NCBI GenBank assembly: GCA_946410305.1
Contig: CAMJZV010000004.1
Location: forward strand, 1-64,000
Length of the DNA stretch: 64,000 nucleotides
Reading direction: 5' to 3'
DNA from: an uncultured Prevotellaceae bacterium
Lineage (GTDB): Bacteria; Bacteroidota; Bacteroidia; Bacteroidales; Bacteroidaceae
In this document: one piece after another, positions 7,971 to 16,064 of the stretch
How positions within the stretch are numbered: position 1 is the first letter of the stretch
How the letters are laid out: the number at the start of each line of letters is the position of its first letter
Made by a program: the position numbers and the translations under genes
Notes under the pieces: generated by a model
Database searches by the model: none
Told to the model about the DNA's origin: nothing
Seen by the model: only the letters and a program-made list of their open reading frames with translations

Positions 7971-8564
7971 CTAATGTTTATATGGTTCCTTAAAATTGTC
8001 AAGCCAAAACTTAAAATTGACATAATCATCTCCATTATGAATCCAGATAGCATCCTTATTAGAAGAAGTCTTAGCTACATGGACCACATAGTAAACACCT
8101 ATAAATTCAGAGCCCTTATACGAATATTTTGCTGTCTGTGAAATGGGCAAAACGGCCACTCTGGATTTCTTCAACGCATCAAAATATCCTAATTCCCAAG
8201 GCATCCACTTTGAGTTTGAAGCATTTTCTGAGAATGCATATATAAGACTTTTGCATTGCTTCATTCGTTCACGCAATACTGCTGCAGTTTCTGGAGTTAC
8301 ATTGTTGGGGTCTAGTTTCTCGTCATTCCAATCAACATAGACACTATAACCCATGTCATTAAGCAAGAGCTTTAATCCTGCTATCAATTCTTTATCCTTT
8401 GAGCTATGGGAAAGAAAAATGTCATACAATTTTGTAGAATCGGTTATTCTTCCTTCGTTCAAGGCTTCTGTAGCAGAAAAATAGCGGTAGCCTCTACTAC
8501 TATCCCTTGATTGTTTTTCTCTTTGATAGCGAGCACGAATCTCTTGTTCTGTAAATAATGCCAT
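7971..8564 (-). CDS. TIR-domain protein
   Basis: This 197-residue protein has a helical N-terminal region of about 45 residues, then a TIR domain: KLYDIFLSHSSKDKELIAGL (first strand and loop), YSVYVDWNDEKLDPNNVT, and SLIYAFSENASNSKWMPWELGYFDALK with Glu124 as the probable NADase glutamate. It is followed after three bases by the TIR-TIR-SLOG gene and belongs to the same minus-strand transcription unit. It could be a second sensor TIR that makes a signal for the SLOG protein, or an independent NADase. No membrane segment or signal peptide is seen. Confidence 0.8.
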   Translation of the reverse strand: MALFTEQEIRARYQREKQSRDSSRGYRYFSATEALNEGRITDSTKLYDIFLSHSSKDKELIAGLKLLLNDMGYSVYVDWNDEKLDPNNVTPETAAVLRERMKQCKSLIYAFSENASNSKWMPWELGYFDALKKSRVAVLPISQTAKYSYKGSEFIGVYYVVHVAKTSSNKDAIWIHNGDDYVNFKFWLDNFKEPYKH

Positions 8565-8781
8565 ATCCCTAATACTTCGTTAATTAGAATCCATATACTG
8601 ACCAGAGGATGATGTGAATCAGCGGAACCACTTAGACGGGTCTCTGTTTCATCACATACGGTATATCATGCTTTCCCCGATTCCTATCAATCTCTCCAAT
8701 TGGCGGAGTGACGCCCTCCTACCCTTCAATTCAATCAATACCGACCTTCTTATCTTGATTGATTTTCAGGAAAGCTGGCTT

Positions 8782-9228
8782 CTATTTCCGACTCTTTTTC
8801 TTGTCATTTCTCATAGACACAATAAAGGCAATGATGATGGCGATTTCAATTCCCAGCCCAATATAAAACGCTATATTAGATGAGATGTCAACGAACATTT
8901 TGACAAGAGCAGGAATAAACAAAGTAGGTATTGATATGAAAGCGCCAATCAGACCAGTTAACTGCAAATAATTTCTGGCTTCGTCATCATTTTTATTCAC
9001 TGTCTCCTCGTCAATAGCAAATGCAAAAAATAACGTATTACACAGCCATACAGGCATAGTTATACCCATTGACAGGAACAATAGTTTTACAGTTTCAACT
9101 GTCATGAACAAGTCCTCACGGAACAGAAACACTAACAACAGACCAGGTATAATCGTACTAATCATCATTGCTACGATAAAGCTCCATGTTATCGGAGGTA
9201 TACCTTTGAAATCATTTATGTTTGCCAT
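8782..9228 (-). CDS. Four-helix membrane protein of unknown function
   Basis: This 148-residue protein has four clear hydrophobic segments (about residues 14-36, 46-68, 88-108 and 117-138), with a charged loop (IDEETVNKNDDEARNY) between helices two and three and a basic tail (RNDKKKSRK). I do not recognise a family. It lies 51 bases after the acyltransferase-like gene, with a REP-like repeat between, and about 220 bases before the TIR gene, all on the same strand. A membrane partner of a neighbouring defence protein is possible but unproven. Confidence 0.65.
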   Translation of the reverse strand: MANINDFKGIPPITWSFIVAMMISTIIPGLLLVFLFREDLFMTVETVKLLFLSMGITMPVWLCNTLFFAFAIDEETVNKNDDEARNYLQLTGLIGAFISIPTLFIPALVKMFVDISSNIAFYIGLGIEIAIIIAFIVSMRNDKKKSRK

Positions 9229-9260
9229 CTTTTCGTCCTTTATTCAATAAATCTTTCCTT

Positions 9261-9300
9261 CCAAACTTTGGGGTTCACTTCAGAACCCGTCCCCCGTTCC
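9261..9300. repeat. REP-like repeat, copy 2
   Basis: The repeat contains a perfect 6-bp stem, GGGTTC-ACTTCA-GAACCC (9271-9288). It matches copy 1 (34-67) and shares the GGGGACGG core on the minus strand with copy 3 (14583-14612). It overlaps the 3' end of the acyltransferase-like gene and provides that gene's last codons and stop. Confidence 0.65.
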
Positions 9301-10284
9301 TCTAACGAATAATCTATAAATAACTACAAAGAGTAACACGAATGAATAGGAAGCTGTTATCAATAACAGAGATAATGCAAGAGGCATCAGTATAAAATGT
9401 GTATTCAACACCTCAACTAGCCTGTCATGGGTAATCATTGAATCATATAGCAAAACCGCTAGAACAATAACAGGAATGCACGATTGAACCACAAGAGTAC
9501 TTTCACTTAATTCCTTCATTTCTGAACATCGCTCCTTGAAAGATGCGAACAAGGTGAGAGCCATTACAATACAAGTCAACTGCATTAGTGCTTCATAAAG
9601 AGTTCCATACTGCAACAAGTCAAACTCCATATAACGCAGAAGTACAAGTGAAATAATCATAAGTACCGAAGCACAAGCCCATGAACTTACCCTAACATAA
9701 TCAATAAAATATGCTCTAGGCTCCAATTGTGTTCTATAGAAATATCCAAAGTAGAATATTGGCAAAAAGAAAAGTAATTTACCAAGATGATAAGCTTTAA
9801 AATCGACAATTCCATGGAAACCAATTCTAAGGAGGACATATGCCACCACCATAGCAACTGCCACCCATGCCTTGTAATATGGATGCAATTCTATTTTCTT
9901 TCCACTAATAGGTATGCCAGTAAGAAGATAAACACCAAGAACAGGCAAAAACCACATCAACCATGTACCGTCAATAAAACCTGCAAAGTCTATATAATTC
10001 TTCTGGGCATCACCACTAATACTAGAGACCAAAGCAAATACTATTATTAGTAGTGTTGTAATCAGCGTATTCTTCGACATTCCATAATCCCTAACCAAAT
10101 ATCCATAGAGGAAAAAGAACATCGAAAAGCCACAAAAATACAATATGTCACTTAAATTGTCATATACAACTATTCCATCTGTAGCTGTTATACCAGAAGC
10201 ATACCCGCCATATACCACATGGAATATTACGAGTAAACAAGATAGGAATGAGTAGAATATAATATGAGGCTTACGTGGTTCCAT
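9280..10284 (-). CDS. Polytopic membrane protein, acyltransferase-3-like
   Basis: This 334-residue protein has about ten hydrophobic helices and starts with a short basic segment and FYSFLSCLLVIFHVVYGGY, which recalls the first helix of acyltransferase-3 (OafA/WecH) proteins. The usual RxxxxDxxRG pattern and its His are not convincingly present, so activity is uncertain. The last codons, reading RGTGDGF and stop, come from a REP-like repeat, so the original C-terminus may have been altered. It lies 10 bases after the Cas2-like gene in the same operon. Confidence 0.6.
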   Translation of the reverse strand: MEPRKPHIIFYSFLSCLLVIFHVVYGGYASGITATDGIVVYDNLSDILYFCGFSMFFFLYGYLVRDYGMSKNTLITTLLIIVFALVSSISGDAQKNYIDFAGFIDGTWLMWFLPVLGVYLLTGIPISGKKIELHPYYKAWVAVAMVVAYVLLRIGFHGIVDFKAYHLGKLLFFLPIFYFGYFYRTQLEPRAYFIDYVRVSSWACASVLMIISLVLLRYMEFDLLQYGTLYEALMQLTCIVMALTLFASFKERCSEMKELSESTLVVQSCIPVIVLAVLLYDSMITHDRLVEVLNTHFILMPLALSLLLITASYSFVLLFVVIYRLFVRGTGDGF

Positions 10285-10294
10285 TTTTGCAATA

Positions 10295-10561
10295 TCACAT
10301 ATTCTCCTTCATCCAATCAGTCACCTCCTTGCTTACAGAAGATGTAGCCCAATTGGCGCCGTCAATACCAATCACCAATAAAGAATCTATCTGAGGAACA
10401 TTCTCTTTTATCTGATTTCTCACCTCTACAGTATTACGATCAGTCTGAATAATCCAAGCTTTTGGATTAATTCTCGCCCAAAAAGGAAAGGACTTTATTG
10501 CTGAAATCACATTGGCATCTAACTCCGGGCGACAAGCATAAGTCACTAAAAATGTCTTCAT
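10295..10561 (-). CDS. Stand-alone Cas2/SinR-like protein
   Basis: This 88-residue protein follows the pattern of the SinR-like branch of the Cas2/VapD ferredoxin fold: MKTFLVTYAC (first strand), a helix AISAIKSFPFWARI-like around residues 19-31, KAWIIQTDRNTVEVRNQI (second strand and helix), and SLLVIGIDGANWA (third strand). No cas1 or CRISPR repeats are near. It starts 3 bases before the preceding gene ends its spacing (10565) and is followed 10 bases later by a membrane protein gene. Related proteins include RNA-cleaving toxins and Cas2 adaptors; which role applies here is unknown. Confidence 0.6.
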   Translation of the reverse strand: MKTFLVTYACRPELDANVISAIKSFPFWARINPKAWIIQTDRNTVEVRNQIKENVPQIDSLLVIGIDGANWATSSVSKEVTDWMKENM

Positions 10562-10564
10562 ATC

Positions 10565-10966
10565 CTACCTTCTTTTATCTTCTGAACTTTTGAAATAATA
10601 ACCAATAATAAAACCAAGCGAGCTTGACAATGTACCAACAATTGTCAAGAGCATATCCTTAAATGTGCTCTCTTCGAATATTTTACTCCAACCAGTTACA
10701 AACACAAGAAACACAACACCGAAGAAACCGATGATAAAGCGAAAGGCAATAACCGAACGAGTTCTATCAATAGATTCTTTGTTATTTTCAAATCCTTGCT
10801 TAATATTTTCGTTCCCTCTTTCCGTGGGCGGATCAATTTCGCCATCTTGCTTTTGGGGTGTATCAACACCCTCAGGCGAAGTTTTAACACCATTGCCCAT
10901 TTCTTGTGTAACTGGCGTCTCAGGTGTCCCACCAGTAACAGTTCCTAATTGATTATTTTCTTCCAT
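10565..10966 (-). CDS. Small two-helix membrane protein with Pro/Thr-rich head
   Basis: This 133-residue protein has a polar N-terminal 65 residues rich in Pro, Thr, Glu and Gly, then two hydrophobic segments (about 69-90 and 105-124) and a short charged tail (KSSEDKRR). No family was recognised. It is placed 33 bases after the DGQHR gene and 3 bases before the Cas2-like gene, so it is part of the same transcription unit. The layout suggests a membrane anchor or sensor rather than an enzyme. Confidence 0.6.
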   Translation of the reverse strand: MEENNQLGTVTGGTPETPVTQEMGNGVKTSPEGVDTPQKQDGEIDPPTERGNENIKQGFENNKESIDRTRSVIAFRFIIGFFGVVFLVFVTGWSKIFEESTFKDMLLTIVGTLSSSLGFIIGYYFKSSEDKRR

Positions 10967-10999
10967 ATTGTTTTATATTATGCATTTTTACTCAGGCAA

Positions 11000-12499
11000 T
11001 CAATCATCCTTCTCCATAGCCCGATTAAAGCTATATAATGCCTCTACACCTATATCTTCACCATAGGTATCATCAAGATAATCTAGGAATTTCTGTCGTT
11101 CTGCAGAACCTCGTAGTATGAGATGTCCCTCACCCATATCGGCTTTAACGATAATATTATCGCCATCCTGTTTTGCTGAATACAATCCGTATGTATCGAT
11201 ATTATATACTGCTTGATAAAGGCAATACACATCTTCGTAATCATCCTCCTGCAAATTACCATCCAACCAGTCAGAGAATTTCCCGAATTCATAAGCATCC
11301 ACCATCTCAACTAGCTTTCCGTAAAGGCGTTTCACCAGACCTTTGCCACCAGTTCCGCTATACTTACCCCCATTATCAGCTAGTCCAAACAGCTCTATCT
11401 GATTGGGAACAAAAAGATTTAGGTACTCCTTCACCAATGTCTGATACTCTTCATTAATATAAATATCAGCAGACTTTCTATCAATCATCTTATTGACACT
11501 CCGCCTGTTTATCTTATGCAAGTAGCCCATAAGCTTGACAAGTACCTGAATACCTGTTGTCTTACACAATATACTTGGCGACTTTTCTCCCCTTTGTGGC
11601 CACATCTTAGGAAAAGTCTCTGCTACAGCATTAAAGAAAGACATAGCTTCCACTATCATGTAGTTATATGCTGGTTCGCCCTCGATATTAGATTCAAAAT
11701 CTATGTACCAAATACCTTGGTCTGACAAGATACTGGGTATCATGGCATCAGCTAGGCATGATTGCGACACATAACCCCTTCCGGTACCAAGCATCTTTAT
11801 AAAACCATGCAGTGCCGACTTCCTATTATTATTCAGTTCCTTAATAATTTGATGAGCCACATACATAGCACTTTTCTCACGGTCTTTCTCCTCTTCGTGA
11901 TATTCCATACCATATATGTCGTAATAGAGTGATTTGTTGACGGCTTTCTGCTTGAAGTTTACGCTCGCAAACACCTGCGCCTGCTCCCACATATCAAAGT
12001 TCATCAGTAACGTACAGTTAAACTTAAACTTCTCAAGGTACTGTTTAACAAACAATGAATCCTCATCACTCCGGTTTATCACATCATAATAAAGTTGTAT
12101 CATGCTCCATAAGCGATGCTGACCATCAACTATATAAACCACCTCTGGTAATTCAAATTCAAATGTCTGAGTTTCCTCATCAACTTGGATTTCGTCATCA
12201 TAATCAAAAGCAAGCAACATTGCCGTTGGAAACAGCACACTTACAATATCACTGCCCTTCTCTTTAAGTATTGAGTTCTTGATAAAATTTTTAATATCAT
12301 TTACTCTTTTATTGTCAACCCTTCGCTGATATTGATTATTTGCATCACCAAAGAAGGAAGCAGAATAAGGATCCTCCATAGGGTTAACACGATATCCAAA
12401 CTGGGCACTATCCTTCAAAGAGATAAAAGGAACACATGCCTGGAGAACAATCTGCGTACTGTTCTCTTTTCTATTCAATATGTATCCTTTCGTCTTCAT
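11000..12499 (-). CDS. DGQHR-domain protein (DndB-like)
   Basis: This 499-residue protein carries the signature VYIVDGQHRLWSM at about residues 140-152, the motif that defines the DGQHR family. The family includes DndB, the regulator of DNA phosphorothioation, and DpdB of the 7-deazaguanine DNA modification system. The surrounding N-terminal region (GYRVNPMEDP, NNQYQRRVDNKRVNDIKNFI) also fits. No other dnd or dpd genes are in the window, so it may act in a different system. Its start overlaps the stop of the upstream coiled-coil gene by four bases (ATGA). Confidence 0.8.
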   Translation of the reverse strand: MKTKGYILNRKENSTQIVLQACVPFISLKDSAQFGYRVNPMEDPYSASFFGDANNQYQRRVDNKRVNDIKNFIKNSILKEKGSDIVSVLFPTAMLLAFDYDDEIQVDEETQTFEFELPEVVYIVDGQHRLWSMIQLYYDVINRSDEDSLFVKQYLEKFKFNCTLLMNFDMWEQAQVFASVNFKQKAVNKSLYYDIYGMEYHEEEKDREKSAMYVAHQIIKELNNNRKSALHGFIKMLGTGRGYVSQSCLADAMIPSILSDQGIWYIDFESNIEGEPAYNYMIVEAMSFFNAVAETFPKMWPQRGEKSPSILCKTTGIQVLVKLMGYLHKINRRSVNKMIDRKSADIYINEEYQTLVKEYLNLFVPNQIELFGLADNGGKYSGTGGKGLVKRLYGKLVEMVDAYEFGKFSDWLDGNLQEDDYEDVYCLYQAVYNIDTYGLYSAKQDGDNIIVKADMGEGHLILRGSAERQKFLDYLDDTYGEDIGVEALYSFNRAMEKDD

Positions 12500-13278
12500 T
12501 TGCCTTCCTCCGTATCCTTTGAAGTTTTCTTTGGTTTCAAATATTTCCCTAGCATCTCCTTCACTGCTTCTCTAACAGACTTATCGATATCTGCTATGAC
12601 AGATTTCTCTAGTGATTCAATACGCTTATCTAACTCATCATATTTATTCGACGGCATATATTGCTTTAGTCTATTTTCAATTATCGTATTGAGTTCATTT
12701 TTCACTTGTTCCTTTATATTATTAACCTCCGTTTCTTTCCGATTTTCTGTGGCTGTCTTCTCTATCAACTTCTTTCCTTCTTCCGTCAAATAGTTTTTCG
12801 TCTCCCTCCATGCTGTCCTTTGAGCTACGTTTTTAGCAACATTTTCAGCCTTCTTCTTTGCTTTATCCTCAATCGTTGTAAAAGATTGGAATCCAAACCA
12901 TCCAAATACCGCTATTACTATACCCACTATCAGAGAGCCCCAGTAAAAAATCTGGCTGTCTTGCTCTTTTTGCTCTACAAGATATTGATATTTCTGAATA
13001 AGCTGAGCATCATAGTCTCTTACAGCATTGATTAACGAATCAGCCTGTTCTATACTCATATAGTTGTAGGCTTTCAATGAATCCGGGGTTATATCCGATG
13101 TAACTATAACACGATACACCTCCGGATTATTATTCGTATATCTCCATACCATCAGCCCCATCAGAGCTAACAGCAAAATAATACATATTGCGATAATTCC
13201 CAGAGAAAGATATCTTACCAAATCTTTCTTCTGAGAAGAATCATCAGTATTGTTAACGTATGTCTTAGATTTACTCAT
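12496..13278 (-). CDS. Coiled-coil membrane protein, first gene of the DGQHR operon
   Basis: This 260-residue protein has a cytoplasmic N-terminus, a membrane helix at about residues 24-46, an outer loop of 60 residues, a second helix at 112-130, then a long charged helical tail (residues 135-260) rich in Lys and Glu that should form a coiled coil. No enzyme motif is visible. It is the first gene on this strand after the non-coding stretch 13279-13432 and overlaps the DGQHR gene by 4 bases. A membrane scaffold or sensor role is possible. Confidence 0.65.
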   Translation of the reverse strand: MSKSKTYVNNTDDSSQKKDLVRYLSLGIIAICIILLLALMGLMVWRYTNNNPEVYRVIVTSDITPDSLKAYNYMSIEQADSLINAVRDYDAQLIQKYQYLVEQKEQDSQIFYWGSLIVGIVIAVFGWFGFQSFTTIEDKAKKKAENVAKNVAQRTAWRETKNYLTEEGKKLIEKTATENRKETEVNNIKEQVKNELNTIIENRLKQYMPSNKYDELDKRIESLEKSVIADIDKSVREAVKEMLGKYLKPKKTSKDTEEGK

Positions 13279-13357
13279 AATCCTAAACGATTATTATTTT
13301 GAGTGCAGCGACCAGAATACGTTCCGTTCAACAAACTGCTATTCTAGCCAATAATTA

Positions 13358-13440
13358 TGAACCATGAACCATTAATCATGACAACCCTAAATTGTCATGA
13401 ATCCTTAACCATAAACCAAGAACCACGAACCATCAATGAT
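13358..13440. repeat. Heptamer repeat array (unit GAACCAT and variants)
   Basis: The stretch reads as successive 7-bp variants of GAACCAT (GAACCAT, TAATCAT, TAACCAT, GAACCAC). It fills most of the gap between the coiled-coil gene and the small gene at 13433 and contains a hairpin at 13376-13400. Confidence 0.6.
13376..13400. terminator. Perfect 9-bp hairpin
   Basis: TCATGACAA (13376-13384) pairs exactly with TTGTCATGA (13392-13400) around a 7-base loop. It lies between two minus-strand genes, 33 bases past the stop of the small gene at 13433. No T-run follows on the minus strand, so it may be a repeat-derived structure rather than a classical terminator. Confidence 0.4.
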
Positions 13441-13672
13441 AATACTCCCTCAAAAACCGCTGCACCGCCTCCTGCTGGCGCTGTTGGTTCTGCATCCACT
13501 CGTTGTATTCTTTTAACAGACATTGAAAGTGTTCAGCTCTCTCCTGCCCGTCGATGGCATTGCACATCTGCTCAGCTATTTGAGATGGGAAATTATTCCT
13601 AATGAGAGCCTTTTGCGCCTCATTAGCAATCTTATTCCCAACTATATTATATAAGTCCTGTATCGTAATCAT
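13433..13672 (-). CDS. Small hypothetical protein next to RAYT
   Basis: This 79-residue protein is almost wholly helical in appearance, with many Gln, Glu and Asn residues (KALIRNNFPSQIAEQM, EYNEWMQNQQRQQEAVQRFL). No motif was recognised. It lies 56 bases downstream of the REP-associated transposase gene on the same strand. It may be a helper of the transposase or an unrelated gene; its regular codon use and own start suggest it is real. Confidence 0.5.
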   Translation of the reverse strand: MITIQDLYNIVGNKIANEAQKALIRNNFPSQIAEQMCNAIDGQERAEHFQCLLKEYNEWMQNQQRQQEAVQRFLREYYH

Positions 13673-13728
13673 TCTAAATGTATTTTTGCTTCTTTAGTTA
13701 CGGAACAGTTTTTCTTCTCCCCTCTTAC

Positions 13729-14532
13729 TTACTTTCTCCCTCTCAACCTATTAATCACCCCGTATGTCACACCAGTCAGTCTGGACAGCTGTCGCATTCC
13801 GGCACCCCTCTCCAAACAACAGACGATTATCTCATTACGCTTCTCCTTGTCCATTTTCTGCACCTTGATAGAGTCCATAATGCCATAACTCTCCAGCAGG
13901 TATTGACGTATTTCGCGGTCACCCACACTAATCTTTACGTCCTCATCAAGGTCTAGACATTGTACATCATCATCCAGAGGTGCCTCAACCAGTTCCTTCA
14001 GCTCGTCAAGACACATCCGTTTCAGTATCGCATTGGTGGCACAAAGCCCCAGGGCCACAGGCACCTCACTTGTATATTCTTTCCAGCTACTCCAGTCATA
14101 ATCCCCCACCTTGCTCACCATCCCAGCCTTCATCGGATTCTGATGAATATATCTTAGCAATGTCACAAAATATGCCATATCGTTCACCGGTTCGCTCTTA
14201 AAGCGGTCTTGGAACACGTGGCCAGAGCGAGAGTACTTCTGATTATAGTACATGGCATACATGACAGCCAGATGCTTGATGGTACTGCCTATATCCTCCT
14301 GGTTCACACGCAACAACAAGTGCACATGGTTCGACATCAGACAGTAGGCATAGAACGTGCAGAGAGGCGGCAGGCGGTTACCCTGGTCATCGTACTGTTC
14401 CAGCATCAGTTGCAAGCAACTGAGCATACGCATATAATCCTCCGCATCCTCAAAGATATCCTGCCTGTTGATGCCCCGAAGCATCACGTGGTAGATACCC
14501 GTTCCCGATTCCTTCCTCGCCTGTCGTGGCAT
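13729..14532 (-). CDS. REP-associated tyrosine transposase (RAYT, Y1/HUH)
   Basis: This 267-residue protein is a single-strand HUH nuclease related to IS200 TnpA. The N-terminal block MPRQARKESGTGIYHVMLRG is typical of RAYTs; the metal-binding HUH pair is SNHVHLLL (His69, His71), and the catalytic Tyr is probably Tyr128 in LLRYIHQNPMKAG. The C-terminal part has a helix-turn-helix-like end (MRQLSRLTGVTYGVINRLRG). RAYTs are linked to short palindromic REP sequences; one REP-like hairpin lies 50 bases upstream (14583-14612) and related copies are at 34 and 9261. Confidence 0.85.
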   Translation of the reverse strand: MPRQARKESGTGIYHVMLRGINRQDIFEDAEDYMRMLSCLQLMLEQYDDQGNRLPPLCTFYAYCLMSNHVHLLLRVNQEDIGSTIKHLAVMYAMYYNQKYSRSGHVFQDRFKSEPVNDMAYFVTLLRYIHQNPMKAGMVSKVGDYDWSSWKEYTSEVPVALGLCATNAILKRMCLDELKELVEAPLDDDVQCLDLDEDVKISVGDREIRQYLLESYGIMDSIKVQKMDKEKRNEIIVCCLERGAGMRQLSRLTGVTYGVINRLRGRK

Positions 14533-14582
14533 ATATGATTAAAATAGCTTTTATCCCTTATTATTACATTGTTACGGAACGC

Positions 14583-14612
14583 GGAACGGATCAAAGAACC
14601 GTCCCCTGATCC
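14583..14612. repeat. REP-like repeat, copy 3, next to RAYT
   Basis: GGATCA (14588-14593) pairs exactly with TGATCC (14607-14612). The minus strand carries the GGGGACGGTTCTT core, close to GGGGACGGGTTCT in copy 2 (9261-9300). The repeat overlaps the end of the truncated metallo-hydrolase gene and provides its stop codon. Confidence 0.65.
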
Positions 14613-14917
14613 TCATTATGGTATTTTGAGTAATTCAGCCGAATATCAGTCAGCGCCTTCTTCCCATATTCGTTGGTATAAACCCGCAATGATGGAAACA
14701 TCTCCGTCAATCGCGGCAATCCATAAATGTGATCATAGTGTACATGAGTCAGCAGTACACCTTTAATCATAGACGTATCGTCCCCTAAAGATGAAAGCAT
14801 ATCAACTATAGGGGCAACATCTCCGCAATCAACCAGCCACACTGACGAGCTCCCTTCCTGCGTCAATATATACGTTCTCGATGTAAAAACAGAATTGACG
14901 ATATGCGATACTGTCAT
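14591..14917 (-). pseudogene. Metallo-beta-lactamase-fold hydrolase, C-terminally truncated
   Basis: The 108 residues hold the first half of a metallo-beta-lactamase fold: WLVDCGD and the zinc motif THVHYDHIYGLP (HxHxDH). Family members are normally 200 residues or more and need further His and Asp ligands, which are missing. The frame runs into the REP-like repeat at 14583-14612, giving an end DQGTVL and stop. I infer that insertion of the repeat/RAYT unit removed the 3' half. The gene starts 3 bases after the nucleotidyltransferase gene ends, so it belonged to the capsule operon. Confidence 0.75.
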
Positions 14918-14920
14918 ACA

Positions 14921-16045
14921 TTATCTTTTCGACAGCAACTTCTTCGCCACGACCTTCAATCCCGTTCCCCATATATACCAGTATGCTCTTACGGCATCCA
15001 GTGGGAATACTAGCACCTGCTTGGCGAAGTCACTTGTCCTATATTTCAGCGAAATAATCATTCTCTTAAAGAACGGGCTCTGCGACTTATAACTCATGTC
15101 CCTATTATGCCCAAAGTTTCCAACAGCCATTATATATGAGCATATCCTATCTGCTTTCCGTGACCATCTCTTATCAGAAGAGTACATTGGCATCGCTTCT
15201 ACCGGCATTCCCAAATATTCAACAGCAAATGCGGCAAAAGCCTTCCATTCGCTCATGATTCCTGCCTTTTTTATCCGTGATTTCAATAGCTCCGAATCCA
15301 ATTCTGAGCGATATGTCCACAGCAATCGGCACCAATCACAAATCTGCCGCAGTCCAATTCCTCCACGAAAGAAATGCTGCATGATATGAGTAAAGACAAA
15401 AATTACATCACCATTTGCTGATGGTAAAAACACAGTCGTTTTTCTATTGTGCCATGAACGCACGTCCCCACCATAGAAAATATCTCTTTGGACTTCGTCA
15501 ATCAACCGGTCAATACGGCCACCCAATTCCCCTCTCATGGTTCCATGCAACTCAACATCCCATGAATCAACTTTCAAATTGAGTCGTTTTCGAAATACGT
15601 TCTCATCCTCATCAACTTGGCTGAATGTACGAAACCACTTTTTTGCCTGTTCATAGCTGTCTCCATTCAGGAGCAAGTCTATGTCTCCAGCAGTGCGCCA
15701 TAATGGCCTTTCATAGCATTGGGCTATACCCTGCCCTTTCATAAGGATAGAATATAAGCCATTTCTTTGCATCCTTCCATACAAATCCTCAACAAAAGCA
15801 TTCATAGCCTTGTTGCGCTGCTCTATCAGCTGCACCTCACCTATCCATTGCAACAGCAACTCCTGTGGTGGCTTTATATTGGAATTTTCAATACCAGCCA
15901 AAACAACTCCAACAACCGACTGCTCCTCTGCTATTCGATAAACCTCGTCGAAGTCTATTTCTCCGTATGGCGATAGTAAGACCTCCTTTTCCCAAAGGCC
16001 TGCACTAACCAACGCTAAAAAAACACCTATGTTATTCGACTGCAT
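14921..16045 (-). CDS. Nucleotidyltransferase-family protein (PF14907-like)
   Basis: This 374-residue protein resembles the uncharacterised nucleotidyltransferase family common in Bacteroidetes surface-polysaccharide loci. Key sequence: LMKGQGIAQCYERPLWRTAGDIDLLL, in which the GDIDLLL stretch holds the two acidic residues of a polymerase-beta fold site, followed by WDVELHG, a possible third acid. The rest is helical. It is the second-last gene of the capsule operon, right before the truncated metallo-hydrolase. The substrate is unknown. Confidence 0.7.
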   Translation of the reverse strand: MQSNNIGVFLALVSAGLWEKEVLLSPYGEIDFDEVYRIAEEQSVVGVVLAGIENSNIKPPQELLLQWIGEVQLIEQRNKAMNAFVEDLYGRMQRNGLYSILMKGQGIAQCYERPLWRTAGDIDLLLNGDSYEQAKKWFRTFSQVDEDENVFRKRLNLKVDSWDVELHGTMRGELGGRIDRLIDEVQRDIFYGGDVRSWHNRKTTVFLPSANGDVIFVFTHIMQHFFRGGIGLRQICDWCRLLWTYRSELDSELLKSRIKKAGIMSEWKAFAAFAVEYLGMPVEAMPMYSSDKRWSRKADRICSYIMAVGNFGHNRDMSYKSQSPFFKRMIISLKYRTSDFAKQVLVFPLDAVRAYWYIWGTGLKVVAKKLLSKR

Positions 16046-16064
16046 TTTTTTAAGGTCTTAACTA

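Noticed and set aside
12332..12793. 153-residue plus-strand frame across the DGQHR and coiled-coil gene junction
   Set aside because: It is rich in Phe and Ser, typical of the reverse of AT-rich genes, and conflicts with two better genes that overlap by ATGA.
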